NCBI GenBank assembly: GCA_023426365.1
Contig: JAFAAW010000045.1
Coordinates: 1-53,229, forward strand
From: Pseudomonadota bacterium
Lineage (GTDB): Bacteria; Pseudomonadota; Alphaproteobacteria; Rhodospirillales; Magnetospirillaceae
Direction: 5' to 3'
Length of the DNA: 53,229 nt
Every line of letters begins with the position of its first letter. The stretch's first letter is position 1. Below, piece by piece: positions 32,880 to 42,007 of the stretch. Under the pieces are notes generated by a model. It was not told the origin of the DNA. It ran no database searches and worked only from the letters and a program-made list of their open reading frames with translations. The position numbers and the translations under genes were made by a program.

Positions 32880-33518
32880 CTACAGCCGCCTGCGGCCCTC
32901 GCTGCCGACCACGTCGGCGAAGTCCACCCCGGCCAGCTCTTCTTCCACGATCAGGTCGTGGCGCTTGTCGGCGGTCAGTTCCGCCACGTTGGCGAGGTCG
33001 TCCAGCACCACGTCCAGCCGGTCCAGGATGTCCAGCACGTCGTCCGCCATGGTCACGTCGTCCAGCCGGCCCGCGAAGCGGCGAAGATTCCACGAAAACA
33101 CGCTCATCTGTTTGACGTGGTCGCGGAAGCTGCGCGGACGGCGCAGGAACAGCCGCGGCGAGGTGCGGATGTTCTTGATGAACATCTCCATCAAGGCCCT
33201 GACGAAGGCGTCGCTGGCCTCCAGCTTTTTCTGAAAGACGGCGTGGGGCACGCAGGCCAGCACGCAGTCTTCGGCGGCGATGGCGGTGGCGTTGCGCCGT
33301 CCGCCGTCCAGCACCGCCATTTCCCCGAAAACCTCGCCCACGCCCACGGTGCCGATCTCGATGCGGCGGCCCTCGCGGTTCTGATACAGGGTCACCTGAC
33401 CGGCAAGGACGACAAAGGCGGTGTCGCCGGTGTCACCCTGGGAGAAAACGCGTTCACCAAGGGCACAGCTTATGCGTTGCAAGCCGCTCAAACCGTCGTC
33501 GGAATCCTCGAAGCTCAT
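32880..33518 (-). CDS. Cyclic nucleotide-binding domain protein
   Basis: 212-residue soluble protein. Residues about 5-115 form a CRP-type cNMP-binding beta-roll, with FSQGDTGDTAFVVLAGQV and the phosphate-binding cassette VFGEMAVLDGGRRNATAIA (Gly-Glu-Met-Ala and Arg-Arg-Asn-Ala-Thr-Ala). The C-terminal half is charged and helical (MFIKNIRTSPRLFLRR, DVLDILDRLDVVLDDLANVA) with no recognisable helix-turn-helix, so it is unlikely to be a DNA-binding Crp protein. It may be a stand-alone sensor or adaptor. It converges with the lipoprotein gene, 20 bases apart. Confidence 0.8.
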   Translation of the reverse strand: MSFEDSDDGLSGLQRISCALGERVFSQGDTGDTAFVVLAGQVTLYQNREGRRIEIGTVGVGEVFGEMAVLDGGRRNATAIAAEDCVLACVPHAVFQKKLEASDAFVRALMEMFIKNIRTSPRLFLRRPRSFRDHVKQMSVFSWNLRRFAGRLDDVTMADDVLDILDRLDVVLDDLANVAELTADKRHDLIVEEELAGVDFADVVGSEGRRRL

Positions 33519-33607
33519 CTTGCCGCCTACAACCCTAAAATCGCGCGGAGATTAGGGGAAAAGCCCAGGCATTTTCAAATCCATCTTGGCGGGGATCTGC
33601 TGTTAAT

Positions 33608-33919
33608 ATGATCGGCATGACCGACAATATCGATTGGCGCGCGGTTTCGCGCCGCCTCGAGGCCGCAACCGGGCCGGACGCGGCGATCGACGACGCGCTG
33701 CAATGCCCCCAGGCCACCGCCTCGGCCGAGGTGGCGCGCGCGTGGGCGGCGGCGCGGCTGCCCGACTGGCACGGCCATGTGGGCTTCGACGTGTCCGGCG
33801 TGCTGCCCTATGCGGCCTTCGGCCGTGACGGCCTGCATGTGGAGGCGAACGCGCCCACCGTGCCGCTGGCCATCCTACGCGCGGCGGTCAGGGCGCTGGC
33901 CGGCGATCTCGGTCAATAG
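33608..33919 (+). CDS. Small protein with RLEAATGPD motif
   Basis: 103 residues (or 100 from the second ATG at 33617). It carries RRLEAATGPDAAIDDALQ near the N-terminus and APTVPLAILRAAVRALAGD at the C-terminus, which I recall as the shape of a short family often found in phages and prophages, though I cannot verify this here. The last 45 bases overlap the 3' end of pncC on the opposite strand, an unusual convergent overlap. Function unknown. Confidence 0.55.
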   Translation: MIGMTDNIDWRAVSRRLEAATGPDAAIDDALQCPQATASAEVARAWAAARLPDWHGHVGFDVSGVLPYAAFGRDGLHVEANAPTVPLAILRAAVRALAGDLGQ

Positions 33920-34378
33920 CACCAGGGCGGTGGCGACCGCCTGTTCCCGCACGGCGTCGCGGTCGCCGGCAAACACGTGACGACGGGCGATGGAAGGATG
34001 CCCGCGCCGGGCGGCGGCGAAATGCACCAGTCCCACCGGCTTGTCGACGCCGCCGCCGCCGGGGCCGGCGATCCCGGTGACGGCCACGGCCACGTCGGCC
34101 CGCGAATGGGCCAGAGCGCCGTCGGCCATGGCGCGCGCCACCGGTTCGGACACCGCGCCGTGGGCTTCGATCAGCGCCATGGGCACGCCCAGGGCTTCGG
34201 CCTTGGCCTCGTTGGAATAGGTGACGAAGCCGCGATCCACCACCGCCGACGATCCGGCGATGGCGGTCAGCGCGCCCGCCACCAGCCCGCCGGTGCATGA
34301 CTCAGCGGTGACGATCATCAGTCCCTGGTCGCGGCACAGGTCCAGCAGGCGGGTGGCGGCATCGCGTTCGGTGGTCAC
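33875..34378 (-). CDS. pncC: Nicotinamide-nucleotide amidase, CinA C-terminal family
   Basis: Deamidates nicotinamide mononucleotide in pyridine nucleotide recycling. The 167-residue protein starts at a GTG (34378) behind GGAGGACCCTGCC, overlapping the stop of pgpA (GTGA). Marks of the CinA/PncC domain are VTAESCTGGLVAGALT, FVTYSNEAKAEALGV, GAVSEPVARAMADGAL and VAVTGIAGPGGGG. The N-terminal CinA molybdopterin-like domain is absent, as usual for stand-alone PncC. Confidence 0.93.
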   Translation of the reverse strand: MTTERDAATRLLDLCRDQGLMIVTAESCTGGLVAGALTAIAGSSAVVDRGFVTYSNEAKAEALGVPMALIEAHGAVSEPVARAMADGALAHSRADVAVAVTGIAGPGGGGVDKPVGLVHFAAARRGHPSIARRHVFAGDRDAVREQAVATALVLLTEIAGQRPDRRA

Positions 34379-34914
34379 GGCAGGGTCCTCCACAGCACGA
34401 TGACCGCCATCACGGCGGCCCCATAGGCGGCGGCCAGCATGTCGTCCAGCATCACCCCCAGGCCGCCATGGACGTTGCGGTCGGCCCAGCGGGCCGGCCA
34501 CGGCTTGGTGATGTCGAGTACGCGGAACAGGGCGAAGCCGACCGCATAGAACAAAGGGTCGGTGGGGGCGGCGGCCAGCACCAGCCATTGGCCGGCCACC
34601 TCGTCGATCACCACCTCGGACGGGTCGTCCTCGCCGGTGCGGCGCACATAGACCGCCGACGCCCACCAGCCCACCAGGAAACAGACCAGCGACGCCGCCA
34701 GCAGCAGCGGCCAGCCGCCCGCGCGCGCCAGCCCCCAGGCGAAGGGCAGGGCGGCCAGCGATCCCCAGGTGCCCGGCGCCTTCGGCAGCAGGCCGCTGCC
34801 GAACCAGGTGACGGCCAGAAAGGCGGGGTGCCAGGCGGGAATTCCGGGGCGGCGGCGGGTGATGATCAAAAGGGGACTCCGGTCTGCGAATGTGCGCGGG
34901 CGAGAGCCTACCAT
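34375..34914 (-). CDS. pgpA: Phosphatidylglycerophosphatase A
   Basis: Membrane enzyme that removes the phosphate from phosphatidylglycerophosphate to make phosphatidylglycerol. Recognised by the conserved GSGLLPKAPGTWGSLAALP, the catalytic DDPSEVVIDEVAGQW, and DITKPWPARWADR, with about three transmembrane helices. From ATG 34914 the product has 179 residues. A TTG at 34869 (GGAG seven bases upstream) would give 164 residues and begins nearer the conserved region, so it is a serious alternative start. Coupled to pncC by a 4-base overlap. Confidence 0.92.
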   Translation of the reverse strand: MVGSRPRTFADRSPLLIITRRRPGIPAWHPAFLAVTWFGSGLLPKAPGTWGSLAALPFAWGLARAGGWPLLLAASLVCFLVGWWASAVYVRRTGEDDPSEVVIDEVAGQWLVLAAAPTDPLFYAVGFALFRVLDITKPWPARWADRNVHGGLGVMLDDMLAAAYGAAVMAVIVLWRTLP

Positions 34915-35001
34915 CTGCGTGCCGCCGTGCAACCGTCCGAGGACGTCATCCCCCGCCCGCGCAGGCCCACATGACCCTTGGCGAAAGTGCGGGAGCTTCC
35001 G

Positions 35002-35691
35002 ATGGCACGCAGATGCCTGTTGTCCTGCCTGCCTTGCCTTGTGGCGTGCCTGCTGCTCCTGTTGGGGCAGGGGGGCGCGCTTGCGGCCCGGGGCGAATGG
35101 CCCGGACGGCTGGACGTGCACGCGGTGGAGCGCGCGCTGGCCGGCACCGGGTTTCGGGTCGAGAGCCTGTTGCGCCGCCACGAGCGCGCCGGGCAGGGTG
35201 GTCCCTTCGTGCCGGAAGCCGCCGGCGATCTGGCGCCCGACCGCGCCGACCGCCTGAACCGCGCGCTCAGGGTTCTGCCCCTGGCGGCGCCCCTGGTGCA
35301 ATACGAGGTCAGTTCGGGCTTCGGCCGCCGCCGCGATCCCGTCAACAAGCGCCGCGCCATGCATGCCGGCATCGACCTGCGCGCGCCGCTCAGCAGCGAG
35401 GTGATGGCGACCGCCCCCGGCCGGGTCGTCTTTGCCGGCCGGCGCGGCGGCTACGGCCGCATGGTCGAGATCGACCACGGATTGGGGGTGCGCACGCGCT
35501 ATGCCCATCTGTCGCGCATCTCGGTGCGGGTGGGCCAGCAGGTGGTGCTGGGCGCGCGGGTCGGTCTGGTCGGCACGTCCGGCCGTTCCACCGGCCCGCA
35601 CCTGCATTACGAGGTGCTGGTGGATGGGCGGGCGCGCAATCCGCAGCCCTTCCTGCGGGCCGGACAACGCCTGCGCGTAGCTGGGAATTAA
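35002..35691 (+). CDS. M23 family murein peptidase (LytM-like)
   Basis: Secreted peptidoglycan endopeptidase or EnvC-type regulator. From ATG 35002 (GGGAGCTTCCG upstream) the product is 229 residues with a hydrophobic signal sequence (about 3-28). The C-terminal M23 domain (about 110-215) has YEVSSGFGRRRDPVNKR, the metal ligands His and Asp in MHAGIDLRAP, and the HxH in GPHLHYEV. All zinc ligands are present, so catalytic activity is likely. The family cleaves peptide cross-bridges during cell-wall growth or division. Confidence 0.9.
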   Translation: MARRCLLSCLPCLVACLLLLLGQGGALAARGEWPGRLDVHAVERALAGTGFRVESLLRRHERAGQGGPFVPEAAGDLAPDRADRLNRALRVLPLAAPLVQYEVSSGFGRRRDPVNKRRAMHAGIDLRAPLSSEVMATAPGRVVFAGRRGGYGRMVEIDHGLGVRTRYAHLSRISVRVGQQVVLGARVGLVGTSGRSTGPHLHYEVLVDGRARNPQPFLRAGQRLRVAGN

Positions 35692-35794
35692 TACTTTCTC
35701 TCACGTGTGCCATCCGTTCGAGCCGATTGGCCTGTCTTTGGGCATGTGAAAGGATGAACCCTCGCGTTTTGGGGACAAGCACGCGGAGGAGGGG

Positions 35795-37483
35795 ATGACC
35801 ACGCTTCGCACGGCTTTTGCCCGCCGGATATCCGGTGCCTTGCGCCCGGGCACAGTCAGCCTGGCGGCGGCCGGCGCCATCCTGGCCGCCGGCCTGTTCT
35901 GGCTGGCGGTGGACAGCAGCCATTTCGGCCGGCTGGACCGCATCATCAGGGCCGAGATCGGCGGCATCATGGGGGGCGCGCTGCTGGCGGTCTGCGCGGG
36001 GCTGCTGTGGCGCCTGAGCCGGGTGCGGGAGGCCCGCCTGCGCACCGAGGCTGACCGTGCCGCCCAGCGCTGTCAAGCCGAGCGCCTGCGCCTGCTGCAA
36101 ACCGCCACTGATGCGCTGGGTGTCGGCATCATCCGCCTGACCGCCGCCGGCCCGGTGGCGGAAAACGAGGTGATGGTGTCCTTCGCCCGCACCTGCGGCG
36201 GGCTTGACGCCTTTATCGGCGGCCGCGCCGGCGACCACCAGATCACCCTGCGCGACCTGGGCGGGGCCAGGCGCATCTTCGAGCTGCGGGCGACGGGCGA
36301 CGAGGAAACCGGCCTGATCCTGGTGTCCGACGTCACTGCGCGGTGCCGCGCCGACGAAACCGTGCAAATGCTGGCCCTGCTGCCGGCGCAGAACCCCCAT
36401 CCGGTGCTGAGGGTGGGCGGCGACGGCGTGGTGCAACTGGCCAATCCGGCCAGCGAGTTGCTGCTGGCCGAATGGGGATGCAGCGTCAGCCGGGCGGTGC
36501 CGCCGTCCTGGCGGCGGGTCATCGCCCAGGTTCTGCGCGAAGGCCGGCCCCGCCACGACGAGGTGATGGTGGGCGACCGCGTTCTGGCGCTGACCCTGGT
36601 GCCGTTGCCGGGGCCGGGCTATGTGAACATCTACGGTTCGGACGTCACCGCGCGGGTGGCGGCCGAGCGGTTGCTGTTCAACGCCAACGAGACGTTGGAG
36701 CGCCGGGTCGCCGAACGCACCATGGAGCTGCAGATCGCCAAGGAACAGGCCGAACTGGCCAGCCGCGCCAAGACCGAGTTCCTGGCCTCGGTCAGCCACG
36801 AATTGCGCACGCCGCTGAACGCCATCATCGGCTTTTCCGAGGTCATGGCCTGCGGCCTGTTCGGGGCGTTGAACAACGAACGCTACCAGCAATATGCCGG
36901 CGACATCGTCGCCTCGGGCCGCCACCTGCTCGAGGTGATCAACGACATTCTGGACGTGGCCAAGGTCGAAGCCGGGCAGATGACCCTGACGCCCGAGCCG
37001 GTGCGCATGGGCGAGGTGGTGGATGCCGCGCTGCGGCTGGTGGAAGGGCGCGCCCAGACCGGCCGGGTGCGGCTGGTCAGGCGCATCCAGGGCGGCTTGC
37101 CGGTGGTGGCGGCCGACCGTCGCCGCCTGCTGCAGATCCTGGTCAATCTGCTGTCCAACGCGGTCAAGTTCACCGGCGAGGGCGGGTCGGTCACCACCTC
37201 GGCCTGGGTGGAGGGCGACAACCTGCTGCTGTCGGTGTCCGACACCGGCATCGGCATGGATGCCGATCAGGTCAAGCTGGCGCTGGAACCGTTCCGGCAG
37301 GTGGACGGCGTGCTGGCCCGCCGCCACGACGGCACCGGGCTGGGCCTGCCGCTGGCGCGCTCCTTCGCCGAGTTGCACGGCGGTTCGCTCGAGGTGGAGA
37401 GCGCGCCGGGGCAGGGCACAACGGTTACCGTCATACTGCCGCTGCCCGATGCCGAGGACGACCGCATCTGTCAGGCGGGCTGA
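35795..37483 (+). CDS. Membrane sensor histidine kinase
   Basis: 562-residue kinase. Two transmembrane helices near the N-terminus (about 21-40 and 53-70), then a region of about 80-300 that includes PAS-like stretches. A coiled coil is followed by the HisKA domain (SRAKTEFLASVSHELRTPLN, His335 as phosphoacceptor) and a HATPase_c domain with the N box NLLSNAVKFTGEG, G1 DTGIGMD and G2 GTGLGLPLA. No response regulator is adjacent, so it is an orphan. It is preceded by GGAGGAGGGG. Confidence 0.92.
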   Translation: MTTLRTAFARRISGALRPGTVSLAAAGAILAAGLFWLAVDSSHFGRLDRIIRAEIGGIMGGALLAVCAGLLWRLSRVREARLRTEADRAAQRCQAERLRLLQTATDALGVGIIRLTAAGPVAENEVMVSFARTCGGLDAFIGGRAGDHQITLRDLGGARRIFELRATGDEETGLILVSDVTARCRADETVQMLALLPAQNPHPVLRVGGDGVVQLANPASELLLAEWGCSVSRAVPPSWRRVIAQVLREGRPRHDEVMVGDRVLALTLVPLPGPGYVNIYGSDVTARVAAERLLFNANETLERRVAERTMELQIAKEQAELASRAKTEFLASVSHELRTPLNAIIGFSEVMACGLFGALNNERYQQYAGDIVASGRHLLEVINDILDVAKVEAGQMTLTPEPVRMGEVVDAALRLVEGRAQTGRVRLVRRIQGGLPVVAADRRRLLQILVNLLSNAVKFTGEGGSVTTSAWVEGDNLLLSVSDTGIGMDADQVKLALEPFRQVDGVLARRHDGTGLGLPLARSFAELHGGSLEVESAPGQGTTVTVILPLPDAEDDRICQAG

Positions 37484-37516
37484 CGACGACGGCGCCCCGG
37501 AACACCCTTCACCGCA

Positions 37517-37535
37517 GCGCTCCTCACCGGAGCGC
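37517..37535. terminator. Short hairpin between convergent genes
   Basis: GCGCTCC-TCACC-GGAGCGC, a 7-bp stem between the histidine kinase (+) and the oxidoreductase (-). There is no T-tract on either side, so termination is uncertain. Confidence 0.3.
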
Positions 37536-37537
37536 CC

Positions 37538-38197
37538 TTAGCGATACCGTTCCTCGCGCCAGGGGTCGCCGCGGTCGTGATAGCCGCGAAGCTCCCAATA
37601 TCCCGGGCTGTCCTTGTCCATGAAGGTGATGGCGCGCAGCCACTTGGCGCTTTTCCAGAAATACAGCTTGGGGATCACCACCCGCACCGGGCCGCCATGG
37701 TCGCGCGACAGCGGCGCGCCCTCCCAGGAATGGGCCAGCAAGACGTCGTCATCGGCGAAATATCGCAGCGGCACGTTGGTGGTGTAGCCGTCATACGAGC
37801 GGAACAGCACAAATTCCGCGCCCTCGCGCGGTCGCGCCAAATCCAGCAGGTGGCGGGCGGACACGCCTTGCCACGCATTGTCGTAACGTGACCACGTGGT
37901 GACGCAGTGGATGTCGCTGACCATCTCCACCTGCGGCTGGGCCATGAAGTCGCTCCACGACCATTTCAGCGGCGCCTCGATGGCGCCGCCGACGGTCAGC
38001 GACCACTCCTCGGTGGAAAGGTTGGGGCTGATGCCAAGGTCGAGCACCGGCCATTCGGTGGTCAGGCGCTGCCCCGGCGGCAGGCGCTCCCGGCCCGCCT
38101 GCCCGGTCAGCGCGCGGCCGTCGCGCGCCCACTTTTCCTTGGTTTGGACCAGCTTGTCCTTGATCCGCCCCATCAGGGGCACATCGTCCTCGGCCAT
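37538..38197 (-). CDS. Sulfite oxidase-fold molybdopterin oxidoreductase
   Basis: 219-residue protein of the sulfite oxidase/YedY molybdopterin family. The probable molybdenum ligand is Cys98 in DIHCVTTWS; other conserved segments are YDNAWQGVSARHLLDLA, SYDGYTTNVPL, SWEGAPLSRDHGGPVRVVIP and YFWKSAKWLRAI. No twin-arginine signal is present, unlike periplasmic MsrP, so a cytoplasmic location is inferred. The true substrate is unknown. It lies 27 bases downstream of smpB on the same strand and may be in one unit. Confidence 0.85.
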   Translation of the reverse strand: MAEDDVPLMGRIKDKLVQTKEKWARDGRALTGQAGRERLPPGQRLTTEWPVLDLGISPNLSTEEWSLTVGGAIEAPLKWSWSDFMAQPQVEMVSDIHCVTTWSRYDNAWQGVSARHLLDLARPREGAEFVLFRSYDGYTTNVPLRYFADDDVLLAHSWEGAPLSRDHGGPVRVVIPKLYFWKSAKWLRAITFMDKDSPGYWELRGYHDRGDPWREERYR

Positions 38198-38224
38198 GCC
38201 TTCTCCTCTGCTCGGGGAGAGGGG

Positions 38225-38689
38225 TCAGCCCTTCTCCCGCATCAGACGCGCCTTGTCGCGCGCCCAGTCGCGCTGCTTGACCGCCTCGCGCTTGTCGTGA
38301 TGCTTGCGGCCCTTGGCGATGCCCAGCGTGACCTTGGCAATGCCGCGCGTGGTGAAGTGGATGTCCAGCGGCACCAGGGTCATGCCGTCCTTGGCCACCG
38401 CCGCGGCCAGCTTGCGCAGCTCGCGGCGATGCAGCAGCAGCTTGCGCGGCCGCCGCGTCTCGTGCGGGAACGGCATGCTGGACTGATATTCGGGGATGTA
38501 GGCGTTGTAGAGGAAGATTTCACCCTCTTTCGAGGGGCCGGCATAGGCTTCGTTGATGTTGCCCTTGCCGGCGCGCAACGCCTTGACCTCGGTGCCGACC
38601 AGGATGATACCGGCCTCGACGGTGTCGGTAATGGAATATTCGTGGCGCGCCTTGCGGTTTTGCGCGGCGATATGCTCGGGAAGCGACAT
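38225..38689 (-). CDS. smpB: SsrA-binding protein SmpB
   Basis: Binds tmRNA to rescue stalled ribosomes. The 154-residue protein has the conserved opening AQNRKARHEYSITDTVEAGI, ALRAGKGNINEAYAGPSKEG, a central basic core RRPRKLLLHRRELRKLA, and the basic C-terminal tail KARLMREKG. It follows dapA by about 50 bases on the - strand, a typical pairing. Confidence 0.97.
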   Translation of the reverse strand: MSLPEHIAAQNRKARHEYSITDTVEAGIILVGTEVKALRAGKGNINEAYAGPSKEGEIFLYNAYIPEYQSSMPFPHETRRPRKLLLHRRELRKLAAAVAKDGMTLVPLDIHFTTRGIAKVTLGIAKGRKHHDKREAVKQRDWARDKARLMREKG

Positions 38690-38741
38690 CTTGGGCCTTT
38701 GCGGCCGCCCCGGCGCGAACCGGGGCGGCGAAAGCGGGAAC

Positions 38742-39614
38742 TCAGATCAGGCCGACGGCCTTCATGGCGGCCTCGACCTTGGCCTTGGCGCCGTCCGACA
38801 GCTCGACCAGCGGCAGGCGCACGTCCGGCCGGCACTTGCCGATCAGGCTGGCGGCGTACTTGGCCGGGGCCGGATTGGTCTCGATGAACATCACGTCGTG
38901 CAGGGCCATCAGCTTGTCGCGCAAGGCGAAGCAGGTTTCGATGTCGCCGCGCATCCAGGCGTCGTGCATCTGGGCGCACATCTTGGGGGCGACGTTGGAC
39001 GTCACCGAGATGCAGCCCACGCCGCCCTGGGCCAGGAAGGCGGTGGCGGTGGCGTCCTCGCCCGACAACTGGCAGAACTTCTCGCCCACGGCCAGACGCA
39101 TCTGCAGCGGACGGGCCAGGTCGGCGGTGGCGTCCTTGACGCCGACGATGTTGGGCAGCTTGGCGAGACGCTGGAACGTCTCGACCGAGATGTTCACCAC
39201 CGAACGGCCGGGGATGTTGTAGACGATGACCGGCAGGTCCACCGCCTTGGTGATGGCCTCGTAATGGCGGAACAGCCCTTCCTGGGTCGGCTTGTTGTAA
39301 TAGGGGGCCACCACCAGGGCGGCGTCGGCGCCGGCTTCCTTGGCGTGGCGGGTCAGATAGATGGCCTCTTCGGTCGAGTTCGAACCGGTGCCGGCGATCA
39401 CCGGGACTTTGCCTTTCGCCACCTCGACGCACAACTCGATGACGCGGTTGTGCTCCTCATGGGACAGCGTCGGGGATTCGCCGGTGGTGCCGCAGGGGAC
39501 CACGGCGTGCGTGCCCTCGGCGATCTGCCAGGCGACGAAATCCTGGAACGCCTTCTCGTCCACGCTTCCGTCGCGGAAGGGGGTGATGAGGGCGGTGATC
39601 GATCCCTTGAACAT
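38742..39614 (-). CDS. dapA: 4-hydroxy-tetrahydrodipicolinate synthase
   Basis: Condenses pyruvate with aspartate semialdehyde in lysine and diaminopimelate synthesis. From the ATG at 39614 (MFKGSITALITPF) it has 290 residues, normal length; the longer open frame upstream to 39926 is not conserved. Lys160 in GVKDATADL is the Schiff-base residue, Tyr132 in VYNIPGRS is the proton relay, and GTTGESPTLS is the substrate motif. Confidence 0.97.
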   Translation of the reverse strand: MFKGSITALITPFRDGSVDEKAFQDFVAWQIAEGTHAVVPCGTTGESPTLSHEEHNRVIELCVEVAKGKVPVIAGTGSNSTEEAIYLTRHAKEAGADAALVVAPYYNKPTQEGLFRHYEAITKAVDLPVIVYNIPGRSVVNISVETFQRLAKLPNIVGVKDATADLARPLQMRLAVGEKFCQLSGEDATATAFLAQGGVGCISVTSNVAPKMCAQMHDAWMRGDIETCFALRDKLMALHDVMFIETNPAPAKYAASLIGKCRPDVRLPLVELSDGAKAKVEAAMKAVGLI

Positions 39615-39864
39615 GGCCGGTTTCCCAAAAGAATGAGGTGGTGTGCGGAAAGTCTCGGACATTACAGGCAAGAAGCGGCGCGTACAAGGGGCGGGGAGGG
39701 GCGCCGCCCGGCGCGTCGGCGCGCTTGACCACCCGCTTACCGGCGGCGGTAACCCCTTTTCGCGGCGGCTTGCGCTTGCGCCAGCTTCCCGCCCTTCCCT
39801 AGAATGCGCGCGGATGCCCCGCCCGGGCGCATCGCTTGCGTCGCTTGTTGGTCGAGGGAATCCC

Positions 39865-41844
39865 TTGAAGGTCACCGCACCTGCTCTGCTTGTCGTCGCC
39901 GCCCTGTTGGCCGGCACCGTGCCCACCGCCAGCGCCCAGGTTCCCGCCTCGGAGCAGAAGCTGTACCAGCAGGTGTTCGGCGCGCTGCGTCGCGACCGCT
40001 ATGACGAGGCCGAGCAGTTGGCCATGCAGGCCAAGAACCGCCTGCTTGCCAAATACGTGCGCTGGAGCACCTATACCAGCCCGCGTTCGGGCGCCAGCTT
40101 CGAGGAAATCACCTCGTTCATCGAAAGCTCGGGCGATTGGCCGCTGATGAGCCAGTTGCAGCGCCGCGCCGAGGAGGCGATCACCGCCGCCACCCCGAAC
40201 GACCGCATCCTGGCGTGGTTCAAGGATCACGAGCCGGTGACGGTGGATGGCGGCATGGCCTATGCCCGTGCCCTGCTGGCCGCCGGCCAGGAGGCCCGCG
40301 CCGTCAAGGTGATCCGCACCTCGTGGGTCGAGGGCGGCTTCGGCGTGATGCAGGAACGCCAGTTCCTGACGCTGTTCGGCGACCACCTGCGCGCCGAGGA
40401 CCATTGGCGCCGCCTGGACCGCCTGTTGTGGGACAAGCAGGACGGCCCCGCCGGCCGCATGCTGCTGAAGGTGGATGCCGGCCGCCGCGCGCTGGCCCAG
40501 GCCCGTCTTGCGCTGCAGGACGGCAAGTCGAACCCCGAGCCGCTGCTGGCCGCCGTTCCCAAGGAATACCGCGACGATCCGGGCCTGATCTACGACCGCG
40601 TGCGCTGGCGCCGGCAAAAGGACCTGGACGAGGACGCCATCGACCTGCTGTCCCATCCCGCCCGCAATCAGGTGCGCCCCGATCTGTGGTGGCAGGAACG
40701 CGGCATCCTGGCGCGCCGCGCCCTGCAAAAGGGCCTGATCTCGCGCGCCTATCAGGTGGCCGCCGACCACAACGTGGACCCCAAGGCGCAGCAATACGCC
40801 GATGCCGAGTTCCTGGCCGGCTGGGTGGCATTGCGCTTCCTCGACGACCGCGAAACCGCCATGGCCCATTTCCAGCGCATGTGGGACAACGTCACCACGC
40901 CGCTGTCCAAGTCGCGGGCCGCCTATTGGGCCGGCCGCACCGCCGAGGCCCTGCGCGACCCGCAGGCGGCGCGGGCCTGGTACAGCCAGGGCGCGCGCTA
41001 TCTGACCGCCTATTACGGCCAGCTTTCCGCCTCGCGCCTGGATGATCATCGCTGGCCGCTGCCGCCCGAGCCGCAGCCCACCGCCGACGATGCCAAGCGG
41101 TTCGAAAGCCGCGAATTGGTGCGCATGATCCGCATCATGCTGAGCATGGGCGAAAAGGACAATCTGCGCGCGTTCTTCATCCGCCTGAACGACACCACCC
41201 AAAGTCCGGGCGAACGCGCCCTGGTCGGCCGCCTGGCGCTGGAGGGCGGGCGCGACGATCTGGCGGTGACGGTGGCGCGCCGCGCCGACCGCGACAGCGT
41301 GTTCCTGGTGGGGCCGGGCTGGCCGGTGCCGCCCATCGCCGCCGAGGAGGGGCCGGAAAAGGCGCTGGTGCTGGCGCTGATCCGCCAGGAAAGCGGCTTC
41401 ATCACCGATGCCCAATCCCCGGTGGGCGCGCGCGGCCTGATGCAGTTGATGCCCGCCACGGCCGAACAGATCGCCAAGTCGCTCAAGGTGAGGTTCAACC
41501 CCGGCAAGCTTGACGACCCGGATTTCAATGTCCGCCTGGGCCGCGCCTATCTGGGCGATCTGCTCGACGATTTCGAGGGGTCCTACATCCTGACGCTGGC
41601 GGGCTACAATGCCGGCCCGTCGCGTGCGCGCCGCTGGATCAAGGAATACGGCGACCCGCGCGACCCGAACGTGGACGTCATCGACTGGATCGAGATGATC
41701 CCGTTCACCGAGACCCGCAACTACGTCCAGCGCGTGATGGAAAGCGTGTCCATCTATCGGCGGAAGCTGGGCAAGGTGACCGGCGCCTCGTTCGAACAGG
41801 ACCTCAAGCGCTGGGCCAAGCGGTCCGAGACGGCAATCCAGTAA
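39865..41844 (+). CDS. slt: Soluble lytic murein transglycosylase
   Basis: Periplasmic enzyme cleaving peptidoglycan glycan strands with anhydro-muramic product. I prefer the TTG at 39865: GAGGGAATCCC precedes it and KVTAPALLVVAALLAGTVPT followed by ASA is a textbook signal peptide (659 residues). ATG 39814 would add 17 residues in front of the same peptide. The long helical superhelix (U/L domains, about 30-480) precedes the catalytic SLT domain, with the acid Glu in ALIRQESGF, then GLMQLMPATA and the late motif AGYNAGPSR. The gene stands apart from dapA (divergent) and before ilvD. Confidence 0.93.
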   Translation: MKVTAPALLVVAALLAGTVPTASAQVPASEQKLYQQVFGALRRDRYDEAEQLAMQAKNRLLAKYVRWSTYTSPRSGASFEEITSFIESSGDWPLMSQLQRRAEEAITAATPNDRILAWFKDHEPVTVDGGMAYARALLAAGQEARAVKVIRTSWVEGGFGVMQERQFLTLFGDHLRAEDHWRRLDRLLWDKQDGPAGRMLLKVDAGRRALAQARLALQDGKSNPEPLLAAVPKEYRDDPGLIYDRVRWRRQKDLDEDAIDLLSHPARNQVRPDLWWQERGILARRALQKGLISRAYQVAADHNVDPKAQQYADAEFLAGWVALRFLDDRETAMAHFQRMWDNVTTPLSKSRAAYWAGRTAEALRDPQAARAWYSQGARYLTAYYGQLSASRLDDHRWPLPPEPQPTADDAKRFESRELVRMIRIMLSMGEKDNLRAFFIRLNDTTQSPGERALVGRLALEGGRDDLAVTVARRADRDSVFLVGPGWPVPPIAAEEGPEKALVLALIRQESGFITDAQSPVGARGLMQLMPATAEQIAKSLKVRFNPGKLDDPDFNVRLGRAYLGDLLDDFEGSYILTLAGYNAGPSRARRWIKEYGDPRDPNVDVIDWIEMIPFTETRNYVQRVMESVSIYRRKLGKVTGASFEQDLKRWAKRSETAIQ

Positions 41845-41867
41845 CCGTCTGGCGCTTGCCGGGCCGA

Positions 41868-41893
41868 GCCCCCGGACGGCCGAAGCCGGGGGC
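41868..41893 (+). terminator. Hairpin after slt
   Basis: 8-bp perfect stem GCCCCCGG/CCGGGGGC, loop ACGGCCGAAG, 24 bases after the slt stop. No T-tract follows, so termination is only possible. Confidence 0.45.
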
Positions 41894-42007
41894 GGCGCCC
41901 ATTGGTGCCACCAACGTCGCCGCCGGTCGGGATTCTTCTAGGCACAGGCGGCGGGGCGGCGTATTTTCCCAGTTCTGCGTTTCATCCATCTGTGAAGGTC
42001 CTGCACC

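Noticed and set aside
39814..39864. ATG 39814 as the slt start
   Set aside because: It puts 17 residues ahead of a complete signal peptide, and TTG 39865 has the better ribosome-binding site; kept only as an alternative.
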